Positions 1 through 5,088 of a stretch of DNA of 5,088 nt are shown here, piece by piece. The DNA lies in contig JAHEOI010000353.1 of NCBI GenBank assembly GCA_018610125.1, positions 1 through 5,088 on the forward strand. Direction: 5' to 3'. Below the pieces are notes generated by a model. The model searched no databases, was not told where the DNA came from, and was given only the letters and a program-made list of their open reading frames with translations. Origin of the DNA: Verrucomicrobiota bacterium. Its GTDB lineage: Bacteria; Verrucomicrobiota; Verrucomicrobiia; Limisphaerales; JAHEOI01. Each line of letters starts with the position of its first letter. Positions within the stretch are counted from its first letter, which is position 1. The position numbers and the translations under genes are program-made.

Positions 1-1294
1 CACCGCCCCAGTATCCTCCCGGCCCGTCAAACGCGTCCGGGAGCTCACCTTCGAAGTACCAGTAGAGGCCGACACAGCCAAACAGGACACTGGCGATGGC
101 ATGGATCCAGGCGAATCCCATTCCATAGCGGAGTCCGAGGATCAATACTCCCACTGCGGCGAGGATGTAGACGCGCAGCATCACGGAGTTATAGAGGAAT
201 AACGGGACCCATCTCACCAAATGGAGAACCCCGAGTGCTATTCCCAGGAGCAGGACCAAGCCAAGTCCGTTCACGGTATTGGATTGGATCAGCGAGAAAA
301 CAAGGCAGGTGGTGGCTGTCGGGAGCAGGAGCTGAACAAGCCAAGAATCGCGCCAATTGCTAAAATCCCTGGTATTGCTCATGCTCGACACGGTGACTTC
401 GCTGCCACAGGAGGGACACGAGAGCGTTATCCCAAGATTCGCAGTCTCGTCTTCCAGCTTCTGGTGACACCCCTGGCATCGGAAATAAACGGGCGGTGAG
501 CCGTTGGAGGTGTTGCTTTGGATCGGCACGGGAACGGAGCCGAAACGCTGATAAGCTTGCCAAGTCAGAAAAAAGAAGACCAAGCAGGCCAAAGCCAGTA
601 GCGGAAGAGGCAGAGCCGGTATCCCGGTAGCGTTTGTCAACGCGCGGCCTTCCATCCGCTTTGGAAAGGCGATCTGAACTCGATATCCCTGACCCGCCTC
701 GATTCGTTGATGTTGGAATTCGACGGTCAAACGACTCCCTTGATCCTCGACCAGGCCATCGTGGGATGGTTTTATACGGAGCTTGTCGCGCTTTAGGTCC
801 CACTCTTCGGGAAGCGCCACCTTGACTTCAGTGTTGGCGACCGGCACTCCCCATTCCCGTCCGAGGGCCCACCAATCGATCCGATTCTCATCTTCGGTTT
901 CGTAGAGTGCGCCATGGACCGTGTAGTTCAGTAAGAAGCCCGCGGGCTTTTCCCGTTTCGGGAAGGACCAGCGCATATGAAATTTGCCGTTGCGGCGAGT
1001 GGTCGCCACGGATGAAACCTCCGTATCGTTGCTGAGCACCGTGACATCCGTGATTCGCTGAATCGCGCTCAATGGAATTTCACGCCATGCGTGAGTGAAC
1101 GAGCCCTCCTCGAATAAAAACCGAATCCGTTCGGAAACCCGGTAACTGCCGTCGTCGCAAAGGCTTAGATGAGTGCGAAAATCGGAGACTTCGTAAGTCT
1201 TCGCTTGGCTTGACACGAGACCGAGCGTCGTCACCAACAGCGCTCCGGCCACGGTCAATTGCAACGTTTTTTGAAGAAAGCGGCACGATCGCAT
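1..1294 (-). CDS. DUF2207-like membrane protein with zinc-ribbon insert (3' end outside window)
   Basis: The reverse strand is open without a stop from ATG at 1294 to the left edge (431 codons), so the C-terminus is missing. The start is supported by AAGGAG four bases upstream and by a signal peptide: basic MRSCRFLQKT, then a hydrophobic stretch to about residue 28, with likely cleavage after SSQA (residue 31). Residues 32-215 form a beta-rich extracytoplasmic domain matching the neighbouring plus-strand gene almost end to end (YEVSDF, DGSYRVSERIRF, REIPL, LNYTVHGALYE, NRIDWWAL, FPKRMEGR), which places it in the DUF2207 (YciQ-like) family. A membrane helix follows at about 227-246. Next is CxxC (C273, C276) and CxxC (C293, C296), a zinc-ribbon-like pattern, then about four hydrophobic helices at roughly 317-336, 342-360, 363-388 and 392-413. 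The visible end is turning Gly-rich (DGPGGYWGG). By topology the ribbon should be cytoplasmic. The molecular function of DUF2207 proteins is unknown. The frame and paralogy are clear; metal binding is inferred. Confidence 0.9.
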   Translation of the reverse strand, partial: MRSCRFLQKTLQLTVAGALLVTTLGLVSSQAKTYEVSDFRTHLSLCDDGSYRVSERIRFLFEEGSFTHAWREIPLSAIQRITDVTVLSNDTEVSSVATTRRNGKFHMRWSFPKREKPAGFLLNYTVHGALYETEDENRIDWWALGREWGVPVANTEVKVALPEEWDLKRDKLRIKPSHDGLVEDQGSRLTVEFQHQRIEAGQGYRVQIAFPKRMEGRALTNATGIPALPLPLLALACLVFFFLTWQAYQRFGSVPVPIQSNTSNGSPPVYFRCQGCHQKLEDETANLGITLSCPSCGSEVTVSSMSNTRDFSNWRDSWLVQLLLPTATTCLVFSLIQSNTVNGLGLVLLLGIALGVLHLVRWVPLFLYNSVMLRVYILAAVGVLILGLRYGMGFAWIHAIASVLFGCVGLYWYFEGELPDAFDGPGGYWGG

Positions 1295-1298
1295 AGAT

Positions 1299-1304
1299 CT
1301 CCTT
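1299..1304 (-). promoter_or_regulatory. Shine-Dalgarno of the leftward DUF2207-like gene
   Basis: On the minus strand AAGGAG is followed by ATCT and then ATG at 1294. The motif is strong and the spacing slightly short. It fixes the start of the leftward gene, and the signal peptide begins directly at that Met. Confidence 0.75.
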
Positions 1305-1331
1305 AGGATTGGGAAAGAAATAAGTGCGGTC

Positions 1332-1361
1332 ACAATAAAGATTGTTGGCACGCTATGTCAA
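1332..1361 (-). promoter_or_regulatory. Putative sigma70-type promoter, leftward
   Basis: Reading the minus strand, TTGACA (1361 to 1356) is followed after 18 bases by TATTGT (1337 to 1332). The -35 is perfect and the -10 matches four of six positions of TATAAT. Transcription would start near 1325, giving a leader of about 30 nt that contains the AAGGAG. A-tracts at 1364-1369 and 1372-1377 lie just upstream of the -35 and could act as an UP element. This is a consensus match only. Confidence 0.5.
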
Positions 1362-1401
1362 CGGAAAAATGAAAAAAGTGTCGGTTGAATTGCCAAGGAA
1401 C

Positions 1402-1414
1402 GCGTTGACAACGC
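1402..1414. repeat. Perfect 13-bp palindrome over the rightward -35 box (possible operator)
   Basis: GCGTTG-A-CAACGC is a perfect inverted repeat with one central base. It contains the TTGACA -35 box of the rightward promoter (1405-1410). An operator here would block RNA polymerase binding. The leftward -35 shares only the core CGTTGACA and is not palindromic. Part of the symmetry comes from the -35 itself, so a regulator site is only a possibility. Confidence 0.35.
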
Positions 1415-1434
1415 ACACCTTCGTCCGGTAATCT
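1405..1434 (+). promoter_or_regulatory. Putative sigma70-type promoter, rightward
   Basis: TTGACA at 1405-1410, an 18-base spacer, then TAATCT at 1429-1434 (four of six matches to TATAAT). The predicted transcription start is about 1441. That coincides with the first in-frame ATG of the next gene and leaves a short leader with a strong Shine-Dalgarno before the GTG at 1471. This placement supports the GTG as the start. Confidence 0.55.
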
Positions 1435-1453
1435 CCTTGCATGGCCAGAAAAC

Positions 1454-1460
1454 AAGGAGG
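1454..1460 (+). promoter_or_regulatory. Shine-Dalgarno AAGGAGG deciding the GTG start at 1471
   Basis: AAGGAGG (continuing as AG to 1462) lies about 8-10 bases before an in-frame GTG at 1471. The upstream ATG at 1441 has no Shine-Dalgarno (preceding bases ATCTCCTTGC) and coincides with the predicted transcription start. The GTG is therefore the better-supported start. Confidence 0.7.
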
Positions 1461-1470
1461 AGAGAAAAAA

Positions 1471-3180
1471 GTGTCTTTTTGTCGGGCTGCAATCACTCTT
1501 GGGAGAAACCGTCCCGATTGGCTTCTCAAGGGTATTCTCCCAAATTCACCGTTTTTTATAAAAGCACGATTCGATCTGCTTTTGTTGGTTGCCTTTTTTC
1601 TGGCCGTGCCGGCGGTGCTGCAAGGAAAGAGCTATGATATCGCGGATTATGACGTCGAAGTCAAGGTGCGTGCCGACGGCATTTATGAAGTCACCGAGAC
1701 CATCCACTTTCGTTTCCAGAGCGGCACGTTTCGTTATGGTTATCGGAAAATACCATCGGACCGTATCGATACCGTCCGCGATGTGACTGTCAGCGACATC
1801 GATGGCGAAATCACGCAGGTTGATCGGGTGAAAAAGAGTGGGGCGTATTGGATCCAGTGGTTTTTTAAGGGAAGGACGGAGCCGACGAGGTTCCGCCTTA
1901 ATTACGTCGTTGAGGGGGCACTTTTTGAAAGTGGCGGAAAGAATCGGGTTGACTGGAATGCAATCGCCAATCAATGGAAAGTGGCAATCTACGATGTGGA
2001 TGTGCGGGTGGAACTGCCGCCGGCTTTCGAGCTGAGGCGTGGTGATATTGCTTGTCGGCCCGATGGTGCCCGCCTGTTACAGCGTCAAGACGGCGGTTGG
2101 GCGGCGAGCTTCCATAGGGATCAGGTCAGCCCGGGATCGGTTTATGAGGTCGTCGTCAGCTTTCCGAAAAATGTAGTGGGTCGGATGGAAGGAATGGGCG
2201 GATGGCTGCTTGGAGGCAAAATCGTGATGGCGATTTTGTTGGGAGGGATCGGGCTTTTTCCCGGTTTGATGGCTTACCGCCATTGGCGAAGTCCGAGCTA
2301 CGGGACCGATATCGGGCGGGCCGCGGTGTTCCAATTGGAAGGAGTTTCAATGGCGCATGCGGGGATGTTGCTGACCGAACTTCGCAAAGGAGGCGCACGG
2401 GGCATCAGTGCGACGATCTTTGATTTGGGCAAGCGAGGGGGCGTCAGCTTGACGCGAAAAAAGGCCCCAAACGGGTATTTTGTGCGGGTCGAGACGGATC
2501 CAAGCTGCAAGTTGACGAATGGATTCGAGCGACAATTGATGAAGCTGCTTGGATCGATCGATTATCTGAACGAGATCGTGCTTTACCCGAAGACGATGAG
2601 GGAGGCTCTGAAGGAGGTGCGCCAAGAGTTGGTTGATGAGGGCTACCTCTGTGACAAAAGCATGCGATCGAACGTGATGTTGGCGACGGCGGTGGCCGGT
2701 ATCATGATGGCTGTGTTTCTCGTGGACCCGCACTTCTTGGCCCAACCGATGCTGGGGGCGCTATGCGGCGGAGTCGGAGGTGGCGCATTGCTTGCCTCAA
2801 GGGTCCGTTACCCGCTCTCGATGTCCGGCGCCGAGCTTCATGGAAAGATCACCGGGTATCTAACCAAGGTCCGGGAGGATATCGATGATGCCCTTCTGGG
2901 AAGGCCGGCAGAGGCAGCCGCCCTATTCGCTAAGGAGCTTCCTTGGCTCTCACTCGATTTGAAGGTGGATACCAAATATGTGAAGAGAATCGAGGAAGGG
3001 TTGCGCGGTAACGAAGCGAGCGTGTTTGAGTATCCGAAATGGGCCGTCAGTGACGACAGTGACGGAGAGATTAAGGATGCCAAAGCGGTTTTCCATGCTT
3101 TTGGGGATATATTCTATATGACGTCGTTTTCGGTGGGGAGTGGCGTGGGTGCCGGTGGTGGTGGCGGAGGTGCGGGGTAA
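1471..3180 (+). CDS. DUF2207 family exported membrane protein
   Basis: The protein has 569 residues from GTG 1471, or 579 from ATG 1441; numbers here use the 579-residue form. The long basic N-terminus is followed by a hydrophobic segment (about 45-60, LLLLVAFFLAVPAVL), a signal peptide or anchor. Residues 64-250 are the extracytoplasmic DUF2207 beta domain (SYDIADYDVEVKV, YEVTETIHFRF, LNYVVEGALFE, NRVDWNAI, FPKNVVGRMEG). A membrane helix lies at 258-279. A probable cytoplasmic region follows with the family's winged-helix-like stretch (ISATIFDLGKRGGVSLTRK, 322-340; LKEVRQELVDEGYL, 390-403). Two helices (411-428, 433-452) precede the conserved distal part (ELHGKITGYL, 465-474; LFAKELPWLSL, 495-505). 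The tail is GVGAGGGGGGAG, a glycine-rich end common in this family. It is complete, ends in TAA, and is paralogous to the divergent gene on its left. Family assignment is by recognition of the pattern. The biological role is unknown; a cell-envelope function is inferred. Confidence 0.9.
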   Translation: MSFCRAAITLGRNRPDWLLKGILPNSPFFIKARFDLLLLVAFFLAVPAVLQGKSYDIADYDVEVKVRADGIYEVTETIHFRFQSGTFRYGYRKIPSDRIDTVRDVTVSDIDGEITQVDRVKKSGAYWIQWFFKGRTEPTRFRLNYVVEGALFESGGKNRVDWNAIANQWKVAIYDVDVRVELPPAFELRRGDIACRPDGARLLQRQDGGWAASFHRDQVSPGSVYEVVVSFPKNVVGRMEGMGGWLLGGKIVMAILLGGIGLFPGLMAYRHWRSPSYGTDIGRAAVFQLEGVSMAHAGMLLTELRKGGARGISATIFDLGKRGGVSLTRKKAPNGYFVRVETDPSCKLTNGFERQLMKLLGSIDYLNEIVLYPKTMREALKEVRQELVDEGYLCDKSMRSNVMLATAVAGIMMAVFLVDPHFLAQPMLGALCGGVGGGALLASRVRYPLSMSGAELHGKITGYLTKVREDIDDALLGRPAEAAALFAKELPWLSLDLKVDTKYVKRIEEGLRGNEASVFEYPKWAVSDDSDGEIKDAKAVFHAFGDIFYMTSFSVGSGVGAGGGGGGAG

Positions 3181-3183
3181 TCT

Positions 3184-3203
3184 CAAAACAAGTGACTGTT
3201 TTG
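3184..3203 (+). terminator. Weak terminator-like hairpin after the DUF2207 gene
   Basis: CAAAACA and TGTTTTG form a perfect 7-bp stem with a 6-base loop, starting three bases after the TAA stop. The position suits a terminator. However, the stem is AT-rich and no U-tract follows beyond the TTTT inside the stem, so intrinsic termination would be weak. It may instead protect the mRNA 3' end, or be chance. Confidence 0.3.
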
Positions 3204-3228
3204 CTGCAAAGCGGCTCCATCGGTTCCG

Positions 3229-3260
3229 CCTTACGGAGAATTCAAACCGCTTCCGCAAGG
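3229..3260. repeat. Imperfect inverted repeat, 9-bp arms
   Basis: CCTTACGGA (3229-3237) pairs with TCCGCAAGG (3252-3260) with one mismatch, around a 14-base loop. A competing 6-bp pairing exists between AAGCGG at 3209-3214 and CCGCTT at 3247-3252. No U-tract follows, so it does not look like an intrinsic terminator. Confidence 0.35.
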
Positions 3261-3280
3261 TTGACCGGCACCTGCGACTG

Positions 3281-3314
3281 TGCCAATTTTGCTCGATCTC
3301 ACGCAAAATCGGTG
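3281..3314. repeat. Inverted repeat, 7-bp core extendable to about 12 positions
   Basis: ATTTTGC (3286-3292) and GCAAAAT (3303-3309) are perfectly complementary around a 10-base loop. Beyond one A/C mismatch, the arms continue with two C-G pairs and two possible G-U pairs to 3281 and 3314. No U-tract follows on either strand. It could be a structural element of an RNA or a protein-binding site. Confidence 0.35.
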
Positions 3315-3395
3315 ATAGAAGATGTCATACTGTCGCAGCCAATTCCGTGAAGCGATTAATGGTTGCAAAAGTTTCTGCACGGATAAGCAAAGTAG

Positions 3396-3414
3396 AAGCG
3401 GCTGCCAGCCGCTT
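3396..3414. repeat. Perfect 19-nt palindrome, REP-like
   Basis: AAGCGGCTG-C-CAGCCGCTT is a perfect inverted repeat, foldable as a 7-bp GC-rich stem (AAGCGGC/GCCGCTT) with a 5-base loop. It stands alone in the spacer with no U-tract. Short GC-rich intergenic palindromes of this form are typical of REP-like dispersed elements. Only one copy is visible here, so dispersal is inferred. Confidence 0.45.
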
Positions 3415-3547
3415 AATTCGCTCCTCTTTATTGTGCAGGAATTTATGCAAAGAACAAGACCCTTGTCCTGCTTTTGTTCCCTGGTCGTGGTGACGCTGAC
3501 GTCTCCGCCGAGGGGGCGGGGGCTCAAAGTAAAAGTCGTGGAACGAG

Positions 3548-3576
3548 TTGATACATTGGGCCGGGATGGCAATAAC
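3548..3576 (+). promoter_or_regulatory. Possible promoter of the DUF1549 gene
   Basis: TTGATA at 3548-3553 (five of six to the -35 consensus), a 17-base spacer, then AATAAC at 3571-3576 (four of six to the -10). Transcription would start near 3583, just upstream of the coding region. This would make the DUF1549 gene a separate unit from the DUF2207 gene. Confidence 0.35.
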
Positions 3577-3591
3577 GCGTGAAGTTGCTTT

Positions 3592-5088
3592 ATGGGAAGT
3601 GAAAGAGGTATGGTGTCGAGGAAACCGCAATGGGCTGCGGTGGGAATGACGATTCTCGCCTTAAGTCCGGGGTGGGGCTTGGCAGAGTCGGGCTCTGACA
3701 CGGAACAGTCATCAAAGGAGCATTGGTCGCTCCAGCCGGTGGCATCGCCCAAGGTGCCGCATGCCGACCATTCATGGGTTGAGAACCCGATCGACGGCTT
3801 CATCTTGGAGGGCTTGAAGGAGGCCGGCTTGGAGCCTTCGGAAAGGGCAGATGGGCGAGCTCGAATCCGCAGGCTGTATCTCGATATGCATGGGCTTGTA
3901 CCCACACCCCGACAGGTGGAGACGTTTGTCGACGATGATGGCAGGTTGGCTTGGGAAAGAGCGGTCGAGGAAGTCTTGGCGAGCCCGCGGTACGGTGAGC
4001 GGTGGGCTCGGCATTGGCTCGATGTCGTCGGCTACGCAGACAGCCATGGCTACGAGATGAACCAGCCGCGTCCCAACGCCTACCGCTATCGCGATTGGGT
4101 GATCCGGGCCTTAAACCAAGATAAGCCGTACGACGATTTCGTTTTCTCGCAGATCGCCGGGGATACGAATGGCGAAGGGGCCGCGACCGGATTTCTGGTG
4201 GCCGGTCCTCATGATCAGGTAAAAAGTCCCGACCCGAAGCTGACGGCGCAACAACGTCAGAATGACCTGGACGATATGGTGAGTCGAATCGGGACCGCGT
4301 TCTTGGGGCTTACTACCGGGTGTGCCCGATGTCACGATCATAAGTTCGATCCCATCTCGCAAAAGGATTACTATTCATTGCAAGCGGTGGTAGCCGGCGT
4401 CCAACATGGGGCGAGGCCGATAAGATCTCGGAGCTCACAGGAACGGGAGGAACGGGGCAAAGCGCTGGAGGAGCGTATTCGGCAGTTAAGGGAGCAGCTT
4501 CGTTCGTTTGAACCGCTGGTGTCGGTTGCCGAGACAATGATCATTCAAGAGAATGAAAGATCGGAGGAGGCATCCGAGCCGAACGCCATGGCTTTGAAGC
4601 CGATCAAGGGAAGGGGAACAAACGCCGCCGGCGAAGGAAGGGGGCAGCGAGGAGATCGGGGGAGTCTTGGGCGATTGCCGAACATCAGCGGTGGCGAATA
4701 TTCTTACTGGCAACAGGAACAGGGCACTGACCTGATTCGGTACACTCCCCGTTTGCAAGGCAGAGCGCATGTTTGGGTCTCCTGGGGAGTCCATCCAAGC
4801 CATACCGAAAACGCGCTCTTCTTGGTCGATCGAGATGGAGATCCAAAGACTCGGACCGATCAGGTCGAGCTGGCCAAGGTGGACCAAACCCGGTTGGCGA
4901 ATGGTCGAGAGCCCGATTCCGGCGAACCGTTGTGGAGTGGATTGAAATATGTCGGCGAGTGGGATTGGCGAGCGACGAGCGCGGTACTGGTTCGTGCCGG
5001 CGATGCCAAGCCAACGACAGCGGACGCGGTTGTACTGCAATCCGGTTCGGAACGGAAGCCGGTCTCCGCCGATGGAAGAAAGCTTCCC
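3592..5088 (+). CDS. Secreted DUF1549 (PSCyt2-type) protein, 5' part only
   Basis: The frame is open for 499 codons from ATG 3592 to the right edge, with an in-frame TGA at 3580 upstream. In-frame alternatives are ATG 3610 and GTG 3613, the latter four bases after AGAGG. All give a signal peptide (SRKPQ, then WAAVGMTILALSPGWGLA, cleavage near A31). The DUF1549 core spans about residues 44-272 with family hallmarks: HWSLQPV, NPIDGFIL, IRRLYLDMHGLVPTP, ASPRYGERWARHWLD, YRYRDWVI, and TGCARCHDHKFDPIS. C244-x2-C247-H248 is a CxxCH site that could bind haem c; haem attachment is not proven for this family. Residues about 282-305 are charged and helical, and 340-360 are Gly/Arg-rich. Residues 364-482 form a beta-rich module ending in TADAVVLQ, resembling golvesin C-terminal/xanthan-lyase-type domains. 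The usual C-terminal DUF1553 would lie beyond the window. No N-terminal PSCyt1 cytochrome domain precedes the core. The function is not established; periplasmic location is inferred from the signal peptide. Confidence 0.92.
   Translation, partial: MGSERGMVSRKPQWAAVGMTILALSPGWGLAESGSDTEQSSKEHWSLQPVASPKVPHADHSWVENPIDGFILEGLKEAGLEPSERADGRARIRRLYLDMHGLVPTPRQVETFVDDDGRLAWERAVEEVLASPRYGERWARHWLDVVGYADSHGYEMNQPRPNAYRYRDWVIRALNQDKPYDDFVFSQIAGDTNGEGAATGFLVAGPHDQVKSPDPKLTAQQRQNDLDDMVSRIGTAFLGLTTGCARCHDHKFDPISQKDYYSLQAVVAGVQHGARPIRSRSSQEREERGKALEERIRQLREQLRSFEPLVSVAETMIIQENERSEEASEPNAMALKPIKGRGTNAAGEGRGQRGDRGSLGRLPNISGGEYSYWQQEQGTDLIRYTPRLQGRAHVWVSWGVHPSHTENALFLVDRDGDPKTRTDQVELAKVDQTRLANGREPDSGEPLWSGLKYVGEWDWRATSAVLVRAGDAKPTTADAVVLQSGSERKPVSADGRKLP

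Larger units (their letters stand above)
3181..3591. other. Gene-free spacer rich in inverted repeats
   Basis: About 410 bases separate the DUF2207 gene from the DUF1549 gene. Open frames here (for example 3140-3493 and 3322-3582 on plus, 3325-3630 on minus) overlap each other, have composition unlike the neighbouring proteins, and match no family I recognise. The stretch holds several inverted repeats (3184-3203, 3229-3260, 3281-3314, 3396-3414, and a small GC hairpin at 3505-3519) and a possible promoter at 3548-3576. It may contain an untranslated RNA, repeat debris or regulatory structure; the sequence alone does not decide. Confidence 0.6.

Noticed and set aside
221..803. Open frames 221-499 (plus) and 360-803 (minus)
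   Set aside because: Both overlap the long minus-strand DUF2207-like frame that runs uninterrupted from 1294 to the edge, and their translations show no domain pattern.
1080..1286. Minus-strand frame of 68 codons at 1080-1286
   Set aside because: It is a different-frame shadow of the leftward gene's signal peptide and N-terminal domain.
3140..3180. GGT/GGC repeat tract at the end of the DUF2207 gene as a microsatellite
   Set aside because: It encodes the glycine-rich tail common to DUF2207 proteins and is better explained as coding sequence.
3512..3522. G-rich run AGGGGGCGGGGGC as a possible G-quadruplex
   Set aside because: Only two G-tracts are present, which is not enough for an intramolecular quadruplex. 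A small CCGCC/GGCGG hairpin explains part of it.
3445..3582. Small plus-strand ORF of 45 codons (MQRTRPLSCFCSLVVVTL...) ending ten bases before the DUF1549 start
   Set aside because: It has a weak AGGAA Shine-Dalgarno and a short hydrophobic stretch, so it could mimic a small secreted peptide. The rest is low-complexity basic sequence over a GC hairpin, with no recognisable family, so there is too little support to call it.
3231..3905. Minus-strand ORF of 224 codons
   Set aside because: It spans the spacer and the antisense of the DUF1549 signal peptide and core. Its translation is Ser/Pro/Arg-rich without motifs, and the plus-strand frame is clearly the real gene.
4486..5040. Minus-strand ORFs 4486-5040 and 4685-5014
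   Set aside because: They are antisense shadows of the DUF1549 protein's linker and beta module, with no start signals or domain pattern.

Overview
The window looks like a chromosomal segment from a bacterium of the Planctomycetes-Verrucomicrobia (PVC) group. The main evidence is the right-hand gene. It encodes a secreted DUF1549 (PSCyt2-type) protein with the motif CARCHDHKFDPI, a family hugely expanded in Planctomycetes and Verrucomicrobia and uncommon elsewhere. Base composition is moderately GC-rich, and two of the three genes have recognisable Shine-Dalgarno sequences. A genus cannot be named from the sequence alone.

Layout: (1) 1-1294, minus strand: a gene running off the left edge, open for 431 codons. 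It encodes an exported, membrane-anchored DUF2207-like protein with a four-cysteine zinc-ribbon-like insert and several C-terminal membrane helices. (2) 1295-1470: a short divergent control region with two outward-facing sigma70-like promoters, both with a perfect TTGACA -35 box. A 13-bp perfect palindrome lies over the rightward -35. (3) 1471-3180, plus strand: a complete second DUF2207-family gene, clearly paralogous to the first across the N-terminal extracytoplasmic domain. Its C-terminal half is of the more usual DUF2207 type and ends in a glycine run. (4) 3181-3591: about 410 bases with no convincing gene but several inverted repeats, including a perfect 19-nt palindrome, and a possible promoter at its right end. 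(5) 3592 to the right edge, plus strand: the 5' part of the DUF1549 gene. It has a signal peptide, a DUF1549 core with a CxxCH motif, a charged helical linker, and a beta-rich module resembling golvesin C-terminal/xanthan-lyase-type domains.

The two divergent DUF2207 paralogs share a regulatory region and probably a common, still unknown, envelope role, possibly as partners. The DUF1549 gene appears to be a separate transcription unit. DUF1549/DUF1553 proteins have no firmly established biochemical function, though in PVC bacteria they often sit near sulfatases and DUF1501 genes. No RNA genes, CRISPR arrays, insertion sequences or att sites were recognised.
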